From: Hormiphora californensis
Taxonomy: Eukaryota > Ctenophora > Tentaculata > Cydippida > Pleurobrachiidae
Length of the DNA: 64,000 nt
NCBI GenBank assembly: GCA_020137815.1
Contig: CM035354.1
Coordinates: 6,400,015-6,464,014, forward strand
Direction of reading: 5' to 3'
In this document: positions 1-24,209 of the stretch, piece by piece
Layout: each line of letters opens with the position of its first letter
How positions within the stretch are numbered: the stretch's first letter is position 1
Notes under the pieces: generated by a model
Databases searched by the model: none
What the model was told of the DNA's origin: nothing
Seen by the model: only the letters and a program-made list of their open reading frames with translations
Made by a program: the position numbers and the translations under genes

Positions 1-121
1 TGTAAGAACTAGTGAAGAGTATATATTTATTGAAATATTCTGAAATATATTAGTCTGCAACACCCTATATCACTCTAACCCAATAATTTGTCACAGAACA
101 GTGTTGAGAACCGCCCCCCGA

Positions 122-1132
122 ATGAACATGACATTTAACACGACCAGCTTCGTCCCCTACCTCATGACTCAGCCAACACCAGTGGAGCAGTACATCATGG
201 CAACATGGACTCTATCCCTGTCTTTAATATGTCTAACAGGCAACACTATTGTGCTCAAAGGAACGAACCATCTCCGTCTGGATCGCATCACAAAGGTGTT
301 TATCCGGCATCTTGCAGTTGCTGATCTATTCAATGCCATGGGCAACCTTGTTATCGCATGGTTCCAGTTTACCAAACAACCCTTTTTTAAAGACATGACA
401 CTTTACTGTGTCCTACACACGCGGTATGTGTACTTTTTCGGCGGCCTAGATATATTTTTTGTTGCAGCCATCAACATCAGTAAAGTGCACGTGTTACTTT
501 TCCCAATGGTCGCTCGAGCTCGACAGCGGAAGACGGGGGAGATCATTGCAGGGAGTTTCTGGGTCTCCCAGTTTCTGCTCCAGATATTCACCGGAACCTA
601 CAGCGCCCTGACTGGCACAGGATGGGGATTTTTCGCACGATCCTGGTACCAGTGTACCATTCTGGGAATGCAGAAGAGGGTTAACTTCATCAACAACTTA
701 GTCATGGTCCTCTTACCAACTGCTATTGTAATAGGAACTACCGTGTGGATGCTTCGCTTTGTTAGGACGAGGGTCCGGGGCTACCAAGCCACCGTTCTTA
801 TGCCGGTCATGGTTTCCATTGTGTTCATCTGCTCTTTCGTGCCCTTTACAATTACTAACGTATACAGGACGAACAATGAAGGAACCGCAGCACTAGAAGC
901 GACCTGGTTTATCCTTGCCTCCCGATATGCTATGTGTCTCATACTCGTAAATTATTCTGCGAATCCGGTGATATATTTCTTTACCGTGAGGAGTTTTAAG
1001 GAATGGTGTCTAACCCTGTTGGGAGCGCAGACATCCAATCGCTTACAAATGTCACGGAGCAAGGAGGGAACGAGCGATCGTGCTGTGAGTGGAACGACGG
1101 GAGCGTCACGGCACACTACTTCTGTACTGTAA
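122..1132 (+). CDS. Class A (rhodopsin-like) G protein-coupled receptor, single exon
   Basis: A 336-residue seven-helix membrane receptor. I chose the ATG at 122; the frame opens slightly further upstream but without an earlier ATG. The N-terminus has NMT and NTT glycosylation sites. Helices lie at roughly residues 25-45, 60-82, 95-117, 135-157, 185-210, 222-246 and 263-285. Class A hallmarks are GN in TM1, LAVAD in TM2, a cysteine at the start of TM3, FICSFVPF in TM6 (the usual Trp is Ser/Phe-like) and NPVIY in TM7. The DRY motif at the end of TM3 is replaced by NISKVH, so the usual arginine switch is missing. The tail is short and Ser/Thr-rich. The ligand cannot be inferred. Intronless class A receptors are common in early-branching animals. 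Family assignment is firm, subfamily is not. Confidence 0.88.
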   Translation: MNMTFNTTSFVPYLMTQPTPVEQYIMATWTLSLSLICLTGNTIVLKGTNHLRLDRITKVFIRHLAVADLFNAMGNLVIAWFQFTKQPFFKDMTLYCVLHTRYVYFFGGLDIFFVAAINISKVHVLLFPMVARARQRKTGEIIAGSFWVSQFLLQIFTGTYSALTGTGWGFFARSWYQCTILGMQKRVNFINNLVMVLLPTAIVIGTTVWMLRFVRTRVRGYQATVLMPVMVSIVFICSFVPFTITNVYRTNNEGTAALEATWFILASRYAMCLILVNYSANPVIYFFTVRSFKEWCLTLLGAQTSNRLQMSRSKEGTSDRAVSGTTGASRHTTSVL

Positions 1133-1419
1133 TTTAAACAAGGTAGGCTCTGACAATGATAAACAAGGGCCCCAGCAGGTACAGTGCACCAAACGCACCC
1201 ACTGCTGTAATAGGACACTTTCACAGTTGGCTGACTTGGAGCACAAAACAATTTGAAATATATTAACATGCTGGTATTTGTGTTTATGTTCGCTAAAAGC
1301 TGATATAATATTATATTGTTTGTTTATAGCGGTAAAGATTGTGAGACCCCAATAAAATATAACCTAAATTATTTTCAAGTCTAAACTCAATGTTTTTAAA
1401 TCAAAAACGAAATTGTAAG
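1133..1419. other. AT-rich 3' flank of the GPCR
   Basis: I see no gene here. An AATAAA hexamer lies near 1350 and could be the receptor's poly(A) signal. The rest is AT-rich and ends at the short tandem repeat that marks the tail of the neighbouring LINE remnant. Confidence 0.45.
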
Positions 1420-2290
1420 GTTTACAAGTTTACAAGTTTACAATAAAAGTTTTAGTGTACACAACAGGCCTTCCCTTAGTGGGTCCACCTAAATAAATTA
1501 AACACGTATCACCTCTCAGCCACTCTCAGACATTTACAGCACATTGAGGGGAAATATCATTGGGAAGTGATGGATAGCCTCTGACAGGGGGACGGTCATA
1601 AAAGCCTGTCAAGTAATTGCCCAGGGATGATTTGAATTGACCTAAGCTTCCGCAAGAGTTAACGGCCGCTGGCAACCTGTTCCACAGGTGAGCAGCTCTC
1701 GGTCCGAAGGAAGAATGGTACTGATTCGCTCTCCAGGTCTCAGCCCGATAAGGAAACACTGGTGGGACTAACCTCATACCCAGCCTTGCACTGTGTTGGA
1801 ACACAAGATTTGCAGAATTCGGAACAAACCCATGGATCGTCTTCCACACATGTATCAACATGTAACGTTGTCTCCTACGTTGAAGAGACATCAGGTTGAG
1901 AACTTTTAATCTCTCCCAATAGTCGAGATTCTGCATTCCATCAAGTCTTCTAGTAAAACACCGTTGGACGTTCTCAATTGACTTGATGTCCCCAGACTTT
2001 GACGGATCCCAGACCAGACAACAATACTCCAAAATTGGTCTGACCAGTGATTTGAAGAGTTGCAACATTACCTCTGGTGAACGATCTCGAAAAACACTGA
2101 AAATCCACCCAGATAGGAGAGAGGCTCTCCTCACAATGGTGGCAATGTGCTTAGACCAAGAACCATCCGAGGACATCTGGACACCCAAGTCACGGACATC
2201 AGCTTCAGGAAACAGTTGTACTCCAGATTTTGTGGTATACGAACATATGTCGACTTCCGGGGTGGTCAGGCAGACATTTGGCTGAAACTC
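1420..2290 (-). mobile_element. 5'-truncated non-LTR retrotransposon (LINE), C-terminal part of reverse transcriptase
   Basis: The minus strand is open from about 2290 to the stop at 1526 (from the first Met at 2188, about 220 residues). It reads as the post-catalytic part of a LINE reverse transcriptase: DLGVQMSSDGSW, then SLVRPILEYCCLVWDP, then RRLDGMQNLDYWERLKVLNL and a C-terminal AAHLWNRLP block. These blocks are typical of jockey/CR1-type ORF2 C-termini. The YADD catalytic motif and endonuclease are missing, so this is a 5'-truncated, non-autonomous copy. At the 3' side (1420-1443) there are about three tandem copies of a short GTAAACTT-like unit, as often found at LINE tails. The 5' edge abuts a 36-bp sequence shared with an inverted-repeat element at 31-32 kb. 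Confidence 0.8.
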
Positions 2291-2323
2291 AAATTAATTT
2301 GTTTAAAGTAGTGTTGAAAAGTT
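2288..2323. repeat. 36-bp sequence shared with the foldback element at 31.2-32.1 kb
   Basis: This stretch, starting CTCAAATTAATTTG, is identical to 31343-31378 and to the reverse complement of 31942-31977. It sits exactly where the LINE remnant stops looking like reverse transcriptase. Confidence 0.7.
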
Positions 2324-2667
2324 ACTGGATATGTATAAAAATGACAAACAAGGGGTAAATAATAAAAATAATACGATTGATCTGTGCGAGCAAATGGACG
2401 AGATGGGTGGAATTATAATCAGCGTGAGGTGCCAGTGTTGAGCGTTGATTGGTTAATTTGACTAAACTAAACGGTTTCTGATAGATAATCGATAGCACTC
2501 GTCAGTTACCTCCAAAGAGGGCCCTAGCCATACCATAACGGACAGTAATAACTCATCTCTACCGCCAAAATCGATAAATTGTCATCAGAGCAAGTAGCGA
2601 CGTCGGACGTTCCAAAAAAGAAAAAAGACAGTTTTCGATTTTTTAAAAGTTCAATTCTATTAAATAT

Positions 2668-3577
2668 ATATTAGAGTGATCCATAATGATTTTCGCTAGC
2701 TATTTTTTCGGGGTTTCGTTCATGGGAGCCCTAAAATTTTTACAGGAACTTGTTCGGCACGAAATTTTGATCTCACAACACCATTTTTAGGGACCAGTCT
2801 ATGTTTCTTCCAAAGGCTATAGCCCGTTTTCTAGTGGTTGGCCACTATGCCGTCTTCCGTATCAAAATATGGTCAAAATGCAAGTAAATTTTATGAGAAT
2901 TAGCGGTTTTCACATATAAAGTAGTCCATTCTATCAGTTGTCATCGGAAACAAGCCATTTTGAGCCGAAAAATATGCTGGATTGGAGTAGGGGGCTAAAA
3001 ATCGCCCGAAAAGTGGCACAAAATGTGATTTCAAATTGCCTGTTTTCGGGCAACATTTTTGAACTTCAATTTTAGGCCTTCTAAGATATCCAAAACCGTC
3101 AAATAACTTAAGCATCATGTAGAACTAAGTTTGATTTGTAATTTGAGCTTTCAATCTTGGCAAAAGACCAACCAGGTCCGTGGTGACAGCCTTTCAAAGT
3201 GAAAAAATGGGTTTTTGACCAATTTCTAAAAATAGCCCACAAAATAAAATGTGAAAATCGGATTTAGATTTAATTTTTACACAAATGTCCCAAAAAGATG
3301 TCTTTCTTTCCCTATAAAAAGTCCTGGATCCATTGGAATCAATTTACGGCCTCTACAGGGCTAAAACCAAGGACTGAAATTTGGGTTGTAAGACCGGAAC
3401 AAAACTGAACTTCATAAATAGTCCGTCACCGGTAAAATTCTGTCATTGAAAACTTTAAACATGGTCTTAGGGTTAACAAATAGTCCAAACTAAAAGATCC
3501 TGTAGAAATTTTTGGTCTCTATCATCACTAGCGATCAGGAAGTACCTAGCGAAAATCATTATGGATCACGCTAATAT
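2668..3577. mobile_element. Non-autonomous DNA transposon with 32-bp terminal inverted repeats
   Basis: The left end (2668-2699) and the reverse complement of the right end (3546-3577) match over 32 bp with one mismatch; the shared core is GTGATCCATAATGATTTTCG. The 0.9 kb interior has no coding frame I recognise. The flanks are AT-rich, so a TA-type target duplication is possible but cannot be pinned down. The superfamily is not recognised. Confidence 0.7.
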
Positions 3578-4564
3578 TATATTCAATTCGGATCACGAAG
3601 CGCGCGGTAATAAAATATGCGCGGCTCAGATTGAAGATTTGCGCGTTCCAATTTAAAACACGCGCGCGCCTTGAAGTCCATATTTTCAAGTTTAAAGTCG
3701 CGTTGGATAACAAGTTTCTGATTGGCCAACAGGTAGACACATGAATGAATTAATTACACTAATGAACTTTGCGATAACATAGTTCGGTAATGTTTTTATT
3801 CCATATAAGGCGATCACCTGCTTCAGTGCTGTGAGGCACGTGCTTGAGGAGGCCATATATGGGCATCACCTGCGCACCATGTAGGGAATAATTCAGCTAC
3901 TGTCTGATTTGTTGGGAAGCGCGTGGCAGACCATTTCTTTTGGTATGCCTCACAGCCGTGCTACCTCTCTTTCTCTCGCTCTCTCTTGCCGTGATGCTTT
4001 AGTTGCAATTGTTGTCACTCCCTAAATGCTATAATTGCTCCTCCTTTCTGCCTAATCGCTTTCTGTAGTTTAAACGCCGCTCTTTACTCCACTCTCTCAG
4101 CAGCTAATTTCGACTTCTTCCAATAGGAGTAAATCCTCTAGTTAATTGTGTGAACGCCAAGATTGCTTTCAGTCGAAGCAACCCTTCCTTCAGCACCTCG
4201 CTGACCCCAGCCTCCAGTCGGGCCCAGGGCTGGCCACTACTAGGATCGGGGGCAGCATCATTAGGTGGGTGTGTTTCCCGCCCAATTTGTGTATTGTATA
4301 GTGTGGTGAACCTCCCCCCCCCATTATACATTGTAATTATCCTCCCTCCCCTGTGTTAAATAAGGCGGGCCATTGATCTCCCTCCTAAGGAAAGTAGGGT
4401 CCAACATCCCGCCCTCTCCACCCCCCCCCCCATTATGATACTAACGAGGGTCTTAATAGGGCCCTCTATTGTCCTGAACCGCCTATCTGACGAGAATGCC
4501 ACGAGTGAATATTTGGAGAACAATAGCCCCCTTAGACCTTTTAACCGACCATATAGTATAATAA

Positions 4565-4641
<77 letters not shown>

Positions 4642-4910
4642 ACTCTCTCCTCACTCCTTCCCTAAACCTCCCGGCTCCCTTTGGTAAATAACACATCTCA
4701 TTTGGCATATTGCTATATCGAGGGAGAGAGGGAGAGAGGGAGAGAGAAATGGCGGTAGAAAGGCCGGCGACCATTTGTCACCGGTTGACTGACTAGCCCC
4801 CCATGAACTATTTAACACTCCTCCACCCTCCATAATATATATTACTCAGACCCTGACATGCTTCACCCCAATCCCCCTCCCTATTTCTCACACTCTCCCC
4901 TCTATCTCAG
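3578..4910. other. Region upstream of Groucho, with a possible 5' exon
   Basis: No complete gene is seen. The stretch has GC-alternating patches (3590-3670) and CT-rich patches. A possible upstream Groucho exon spans about 4127-4264. It has a pyrimidine-rich acceptor ending CAATAG and a donor ending ATTAG/GTGGGT, and it leaves one extra base, exactly what the next exon at 4911 needs. It encodes a Ser/Ala/Pro-rich stretch with no ATG, so the true start lies elsewhere. Confidence 0.3.
4568..4634. repeat. (TC)n microsatellite
   Basis: Almost pure CT dinucleotide repeat of about 65 bp, upstream of the first clear Groucho exon and in its sense direction. Confidence 0.95.
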
Positions 4911-16887
<11,977 letters not shown>

Positions 16888-18354
16888 ACAATCCCACAGA
16901 AAGCAGATGAGGTCTAAAGAAACAGATGGTGTAGATAGAGAGAGAGAGGATTGGAGCCAGTACCTTCCAGAGATGGAAGAAGAAGATGATATATGAATGA
17001 TATTGAGAAAGACTGATATAGCGATGGATTCGTTAAAGTGTGTGTATTGTGCGGTAAAGTGCGGCGGTTTAGTTTTATAAAGGCACACGCCACACTTAAC
17101 TTAAACTATTTTTAATCTTCTTTACTATACCACTTGGTTATCGAAGTGTGTTGAACGTAATCCAGGAGAGGGAGAGAGAAAGTGAAAGACTGTATCTGTA
17201 AAAGATGGTTCGAGGGAGTGATTGAGGAGAGAACGAACGAAAGTAGGGAGATGGGATGGTGTGTTCAACCATTATATATCAGACGATTTTCCGTCAGTTT
17301 ATCTACTTTGTATATCTGGTAGTTAGAACCCTGTTTTCCCCCGTAACAGTTGCATTGTTCGTACTGTCTTAGTCTAACCTATCATCACAGTACAACGTAG
17401 TAATTAGCCCTATAGCGGTAAAATTGCTCTGAAAATTGTTTCCCCTCGAATATTGGTTCATCACATTTTACTTTTTATGTTTAAGTTATGTGTTTTTAGT
17501 TAAAGAAGTTACTATCGATATCTATAGTTTATCTTATCAAGGATCCCCAGATTCCTTTATTTTTTTGTGGCGATTGGACTTGGAGTCTAGATAAGGTGAC
17601 TTGTGTCTTTGACGGCAGTCCAAATTGTAGTTTCTGCCCCTCTCTGTGCGATCAGATCTGTCTGGCGGTACCAACCGGATCTCAGCACACTGAGAATCAA
17701 AACGAGGTATGGCGCCGCCAGACAGCTTATGCCCTAAACTTATGGAACGAATGCCCTCATCCATGCCTTTACACTACTACTACTACCCCGTCTTCTTATT
17801 AGAGGTCTAATATATTATTATATCTAATGTGTGATGAGAACTGTATTCAGCTCGGAGATATGTGACATTTTGATTAAATTTTTATCAAATGAAAGTCTTT
17901 GTGCTTAATGAATCCCTCCCCCAATATCTATCTGGTGGTCCAGATATAATACCCACTATAATATTCCGATATCTTCGTGTCACTCCACCTTGCTAATCGA
18001 CACTTCCCAGTTTCGTCACGATATCACGTGATACTACTCTGATATTATCACGTGCCCATCTTTCCACGTGGTGGGTGGCAACTTCATTTTCACAATTCCA
18101 CGTCAGCATTACAATGCATTGGTACTATACGGATATTGGATAACGTTGCGTTCATCAACGGCAGTTGAACTTGATGATCAAGTTCAACTACCGTAATGTA
18201 ATATCAATGAATATGATCATGCCTTGTTGTTGCCATACATCATACTCAACAAATGCAAATCATGCCGGAATCGGGCTTACTCAACAAGGGCTGACCCTTT
18301 CTTGCGGTGAGATTGAGAGTGGTCACACATATTGATATAGATATTAGATATTAT
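16888..18354. other. Region downstream of Groucho
   Basis: No gene is seen. It holds Groucho 3' flanking sequence and a near-perfect 23-bp palindrome centred about 18178 (TTGAACTTGATGATC arm). Around 18010-18075 several CACGTG-type sites cluster. It ends at the target duplication of the G-capped insertion. Confidence 0.5.
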
Positions 18355-18362
18355 GGCATGGC

Positions 18363-19333
18363 GGGGGGGGGGGGGGGGGCAACGAATTTTTTATATATTT
18401 CCTTAATTTTGGAATTTTTTATATATATATAAAAATATATAAAAATATATAAAAATATATAAAAATATATAAAAATATATAAAAATATATAAAGTTATAT
18501 AAATAATATATAAAAATATATAAAAATATATAAAATAAACCCTTTTTTCACCCCTTTTACTTTCAAAAAAGGGGATTATTTCCATCTATTGTTCACTTGA
18601 ATATGTTTCATAGAGTGTTTGAGAGGGTGATAGCTGTTTTACATAATTGAGAATGTGTTCAAAAGTGAATTATGCACTGTCAAAAGTAGAACTGGTGAAG
18701 AGTTGTTCCGGCCTAATAATATCTACCAGTTTTGGTGTGATTTCAATCATTTTTTGTATGTTGATCCGTGCAGATGTACTAGAACTGGTGAAGAGAGGTT
18801 GGGATCGCGAAACTAAAAAAACAAATCATTTTTGACGTCATGACGTTATTGACGCGACGTCACGATGTTACAAACGTCACATTGATGACGGAAAATCATC
18901 AGGATTATCTAGATGAAGATGCTGACCAAGTTTGAGATCAATTGAATGATATTTGATCCCGCTATGGCGAAAAACAGCTTTCTGTTTTCACACTTTCGGC
19001 ACAATTTTTTATATATTTTTATACTAGCCTTCTATCTAGATTTCAGGGCCCCTTAGCTGCAGCAGACGCTGTGTGGGGTCCTTAGTGTGTACGGTTCTGA
19101 TGTGTGTATTGATTTCTTTGCCTTTGTAAGTATACCTAAAATAGTTCTTCCCAGTAAAATATATTTTTTATATATTTTTATATATTTTTATATATTCATA
19201 TGTATTTTTATATATTTTTATATATTTTATATATATATAAAAAATTATGTTTTTTTTTTTCAAAAAAAAGGTATATAAAATATATAAAAATATATAAAAA
19301 ATGAGCGTTGCCCCCCCCCCCCCCCCCCCCCCC
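18363..19333. mobile_element. Inverted-repeat insertion with G-run / C-run ends and 9-bp target duplication
   Basis: About 970 bp. The left end is a run of 17 G followed by CAACG; the right end is the mirror CGTTG followed by 23 C. GGCATGGCG directly flanks both sides (18355-18363 and 19334-19342) and looks like a target-site duplication. Inside each terminus is an AT-rich array of TATATAAAAA-type units on one side and its complement on the other, so the ends can fold together. The roughly 500-bp core (18590-19100) has no recognised coding frame but carries a cluster of TGACGTCA-like palindromes near 18833-18880. A 9-bp duplication is seen in MULE- and Merlin-type transposons; assignment to either is inference. 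Confidence 0.7.
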
Positions 19334-19342
19334 GGCATGGCG

Positions 19343-19938
19343 GTATCTCACAGTCACATTGAACCCACACATAACATTTAACAAGGCGGCCTCGTTTTAA
19401 TTCTGAATCAGTGTGCACACCCCGCTTTGATTCTCAAGCGCACTATCCTTTAGGATCGAAACGAGATCTGGCTCAACACTCAACTCTCAATGTCTTGCAC
19501 CGCCAGATAGTCTGGACAGAATGGACCATGTTTCCTATTTCGACTTGTTGAGTAAGCTACTCAACAAATTTGGGCCAATTTCTATCTGTCCATCTTGGTA
19601 TGAAGGTGACAACTACATCGTTTTGCGGGGATAAGAATAAAAATAAATTCAAGACATTGTCAATCTCTAAAAAGAATAAAACTCCCACAGTCGAATATTT
19701 CTGCCAACAATTAGAAGGCAATAACTGTCAAAATGACAGCTGTCAGTTGTCACTCACTGGTCGAGAAATCTTTAATCAGTCACAATAAAATAAGTTATTT
19801 GAGTCCCTCAATCAAAATTAAATGTATATCAAATTAAAGCAATACCCCTCCAAGTTTGTTGAATCAATAACTCATAGTAAGGTCAACCACAGATCACACA
19901 GCTACAGTAGTAGTACTGTACTACTAGTACAGTGTCAA
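19343..19938. other. Intergenic region between the G-capped insertion and the LRR gene
   Basis: No gene is seen. The short frames here lack any recognisable motif. It contains a TTGAGTAAGC/TACTCAACAA inverted pair around 19545-19570. Confidence 0.4.
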
Positions 19939-21789
19939 TTAAAAGTCCCCCATATCCAGAACAGTACATTGTACCACAACAGGTGGTTCAGTGGAAACCG
20001 TAACGTAACTATAATCCACATCAGATATCCACCGATCAGTGAACAGTCCCCGGATATCCGCTAATGTACACGTGGGAGGTGGATCACAGGAGATGGACCG
20101 GAGAGAGGGGGTTTCTTGGAGGAGTGCCAGTAGGTACATGTGGTCCACATTCCTTAATAGACACCCTGATGATGGGATAGTTGGGTTAGAGGGAGAGAGA
20201 GAGAGGCTCGTGCCACTGCCTAGGGGAGGCAGGTGGCAACCCTATAGCTTTTAGGTCAAATAGGACCTTGGCAGCGTTACATACAGGGGATAGCGCGACG
20301 TGCCCAAAATAGGACCATATTCGTCACAAAGGAAACCTACCCATAATATTGAGGTGTGTCAGCTTTGAGAACCTGATACCAAGAGAAGCTGCTATGTTGG
20401 CCTTCAGTGGCAATCTGAGGGAGAGAAAAGAAGGTTCAGATACACAATATACAATACAAAAGATAGTGACTCCCGTACTCATTCAATTCAAAATGTACTT
20501 GTTCATGTTCTTTCTGGCGGCGCTCAGATGGCGTCTGCAGCGCCAGACAGTTCATGTTGGGTAACTCAACAATAAGTTACACCTTACCCCTTGAGATCAA
20601 GTTTTGTAATAGAAGTACAGGAGACAGTGAGGCCAAGGAACCAGTGGGTATCAGGAACTGCAGTACCCCTCAGACTCAGCTCAGTAACTGTATTGGGTAG
20701 GACACATTCAGGTAGAGTGCCTGTCAGACTAAGGCATACCCTCTCTAACGACCTGTTTAGGGTTTGTGGTTCAGAAAAGTATACCCATGATAATTGTGAT
20801 TTGTGCCCTAAATTGAGGGCTTGTCTCAATTCATGAATGTCATTCAGAAACTCAACTCTCATACCGTATTTTGTCGAGGTTAAGTTTGCCGGTTACACGC
20901 CCCTGAATCCTGAGATCAGTTATCAGCGAAATAGGGAAGTCCACAGGTCCAGTGAGGTGACAGTGGAGCAGGACACATGTTTTGAGGTTGTGGAGATGGT
21001 TAGAAAGGACAGCAAACCTATCATTGTTGACCCCTGATACCTGTGGGAAATAATAACGATGAGGAGCCGCATGCAGTGTAGTTAGGGGCAAAAATGTAGT
21101 AGGTAAGGGACTGTCTCGCGGCCCGATCGAGCACTGATTTGAGAACCGAACGGGGTCTGGCACCGCCAGAAAGGTTAAGGCACAAACCTCTAGACAGGTG
21201 AGGTAGGTAAATATTCCACCCATGTTACTCGGTAGGGAGGAAGGGTAGTTAATGGTGAGGTGGGTCAGTGTGGAGGGTAACCGGTCATCAGTTATACAGC
21301 CTATCTCTGTTACGGTTAACTTGCGTAGCCCTCTATAATGGTTAACCCACTGAACGCTGTAGTCATCCATCTGATAGAGAGGTGGTTCTTGTTAGAGAGG
21401 AAATGAAGGGTATTATAGGGGATCAATGACAATCGGAACTGTTCAGATGGGTTGAGGGAATGAAATTAAATTTATTGCCACAAAAGAACTCACGGGCCAC
21501 AAACCCACTCACGGGCCATAACCCACGTGCCACAACTCACCAGTGAGCCCCCGTGGACATGAAGAGCGAGTTGAGTTAGATCTCGAAAGAGGCACAGACT
21601 CCGTACCACCTTTAGCAGGTACTTGGTGGTGCAGGAAACAGAGAGGGAGGATACAGCAGGGTGGTGTTTGTGTAGAAGTTGGACACACACTGGATCTGTG
21701 AAGGGAGGGAGAGGGTTATATATTGGGTCTTTGGAAGAGAGAGAGAGAGTAACTGGGGCGTTTATAGATCGCATTCCCCCCCCATTCAT
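19939..21789 (-). CDS. Leucine-rich-repeat-like protein of unknown function
   Basis: Spliced minus-strand gene. Tentative exons are 21541-21789 (ATG at 21789), 20865-21370, about 20588-20821, about 20346-20432 and 19939-20166. The product has irregular leucine-rich units such as LPSTLTHLTINYPSSLP, LRKLTVTEIGC, VTELSLRGTAVPD and KLTHLNIMG, spaced like a solenoid repeat. There is no obvious signal peptide or transmembrane helix. The intron between the second and third exons would be only about 40 bp (20822-20864) if phase is to hold, so that boundary is uncertain. The protein resembles LRR or F-box/LRR proteins in texture only; I do not recognise the family. It is followed on the same strand, upstream, by PEX11 and ZCCHC9. 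Confidence 0.6.
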
Positions 21790-22661
21790 TTGGAACTCAA
21801 TGATTGATTTCACACATACACAGGAGCATACCTGTATTACGAAGAAGAACTGAGACAGGTTTTCGTGTTGCAATCATTCTCCACAGGTGTTTAGCCTTTG
21901 CTGTCTTACTGGTGCACTTTAGTACACACACCTTGCCAGCAAGCAGGGAATCTTCCCCTGATAGCAGACCATGCCATCTCCTGCAAACCTGGGTGAAATT
22001 GATTGTTAATTGTTATTGTGAGGTTTTAGTTTGTTGAGGGTGGGTAGTTTTAGAGAACTCCTAATCAAGATCCGGCAACTTCATAATCATAAAGGCTGAA
22101 TGGAGGATTAAAAGAACTTTAAAATAATATTGCATGTACTCTTTGAAGGCAGGTGTTTGCCGCTATAAAGTACCTTTGCACAATTTATGACATCTCGAGT
22201 GTTGAGGTAGCCGAATATAGAGAGCAGGACCTCATTAGCTAGGTAGTCCATTCAACATTTCATCAATCCATCCCTGAGTGGAAGATTGGTCAAGGGAAAT
22301 AATAAATGGGAGATGTTTCAGGGACAGAAATTATGGCACCAGGATCGCTTGTTAGCGCCGCGCTGCGCGGCTCGATAACTGCGCTGCTGACACTGTACAT
22401 GGGGCAACTTTTCACGCTGCAAAAGAGCTAGCGATATGCAAAAGTTTCCAAGGTAACAGTCGTCAGCAGAGAGACGAGTCTTATTTCAATCAAGGCTGAG
22501 TCCGAATTGGCAAAGTTGAAATTTAAATTTAGTAAACTGGTCAATATTACAACAAAAGATAAACCCTTTCAAAACACACGCACACAACGTTAAACTGCAA
22601 AATGTAAAAGAACGACAAACAACAAAAGCTAGAACAATGGGAGGTCAATATCTATCAAGTT
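21790..22661. other. Spacer between PEX11 and the LRR-like gene
   Basis: No convincing gene. Small frames lack recognisable motifs. The stretch presumably holds the PEX11 3' end and the LRR gene promoter. Confidence 0.4.
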
Positions 22662-24005
<1,344 letters not shown>

Positions 24006-24209
24006 GCTAAAAAGAGAGGGAGGGAGATACAAGTTATAATGAGTGGATAGGATCAAGGAGAGGGGGACACGAGGAAGGTAAAACGGAAACAACAGAATTC
24101 AAAAGGCAAATTGAAACTTTTCAGAGCGGTAAAAAGATGAAAATAATTTAAATTTAGACATGTCAGACACAATTCCCAGTCACGCACACAGATTAAAATC
24201 AGGATAAAT

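Noticed and set aside
20584-21370. A repeated GCGCCGCCAGACAG-like motif at about 17700, 19500, 20545 and 21155
   Set aside because: The matches are short and degenerate, one lies in coding sequence, and no common boundaries could be seen.
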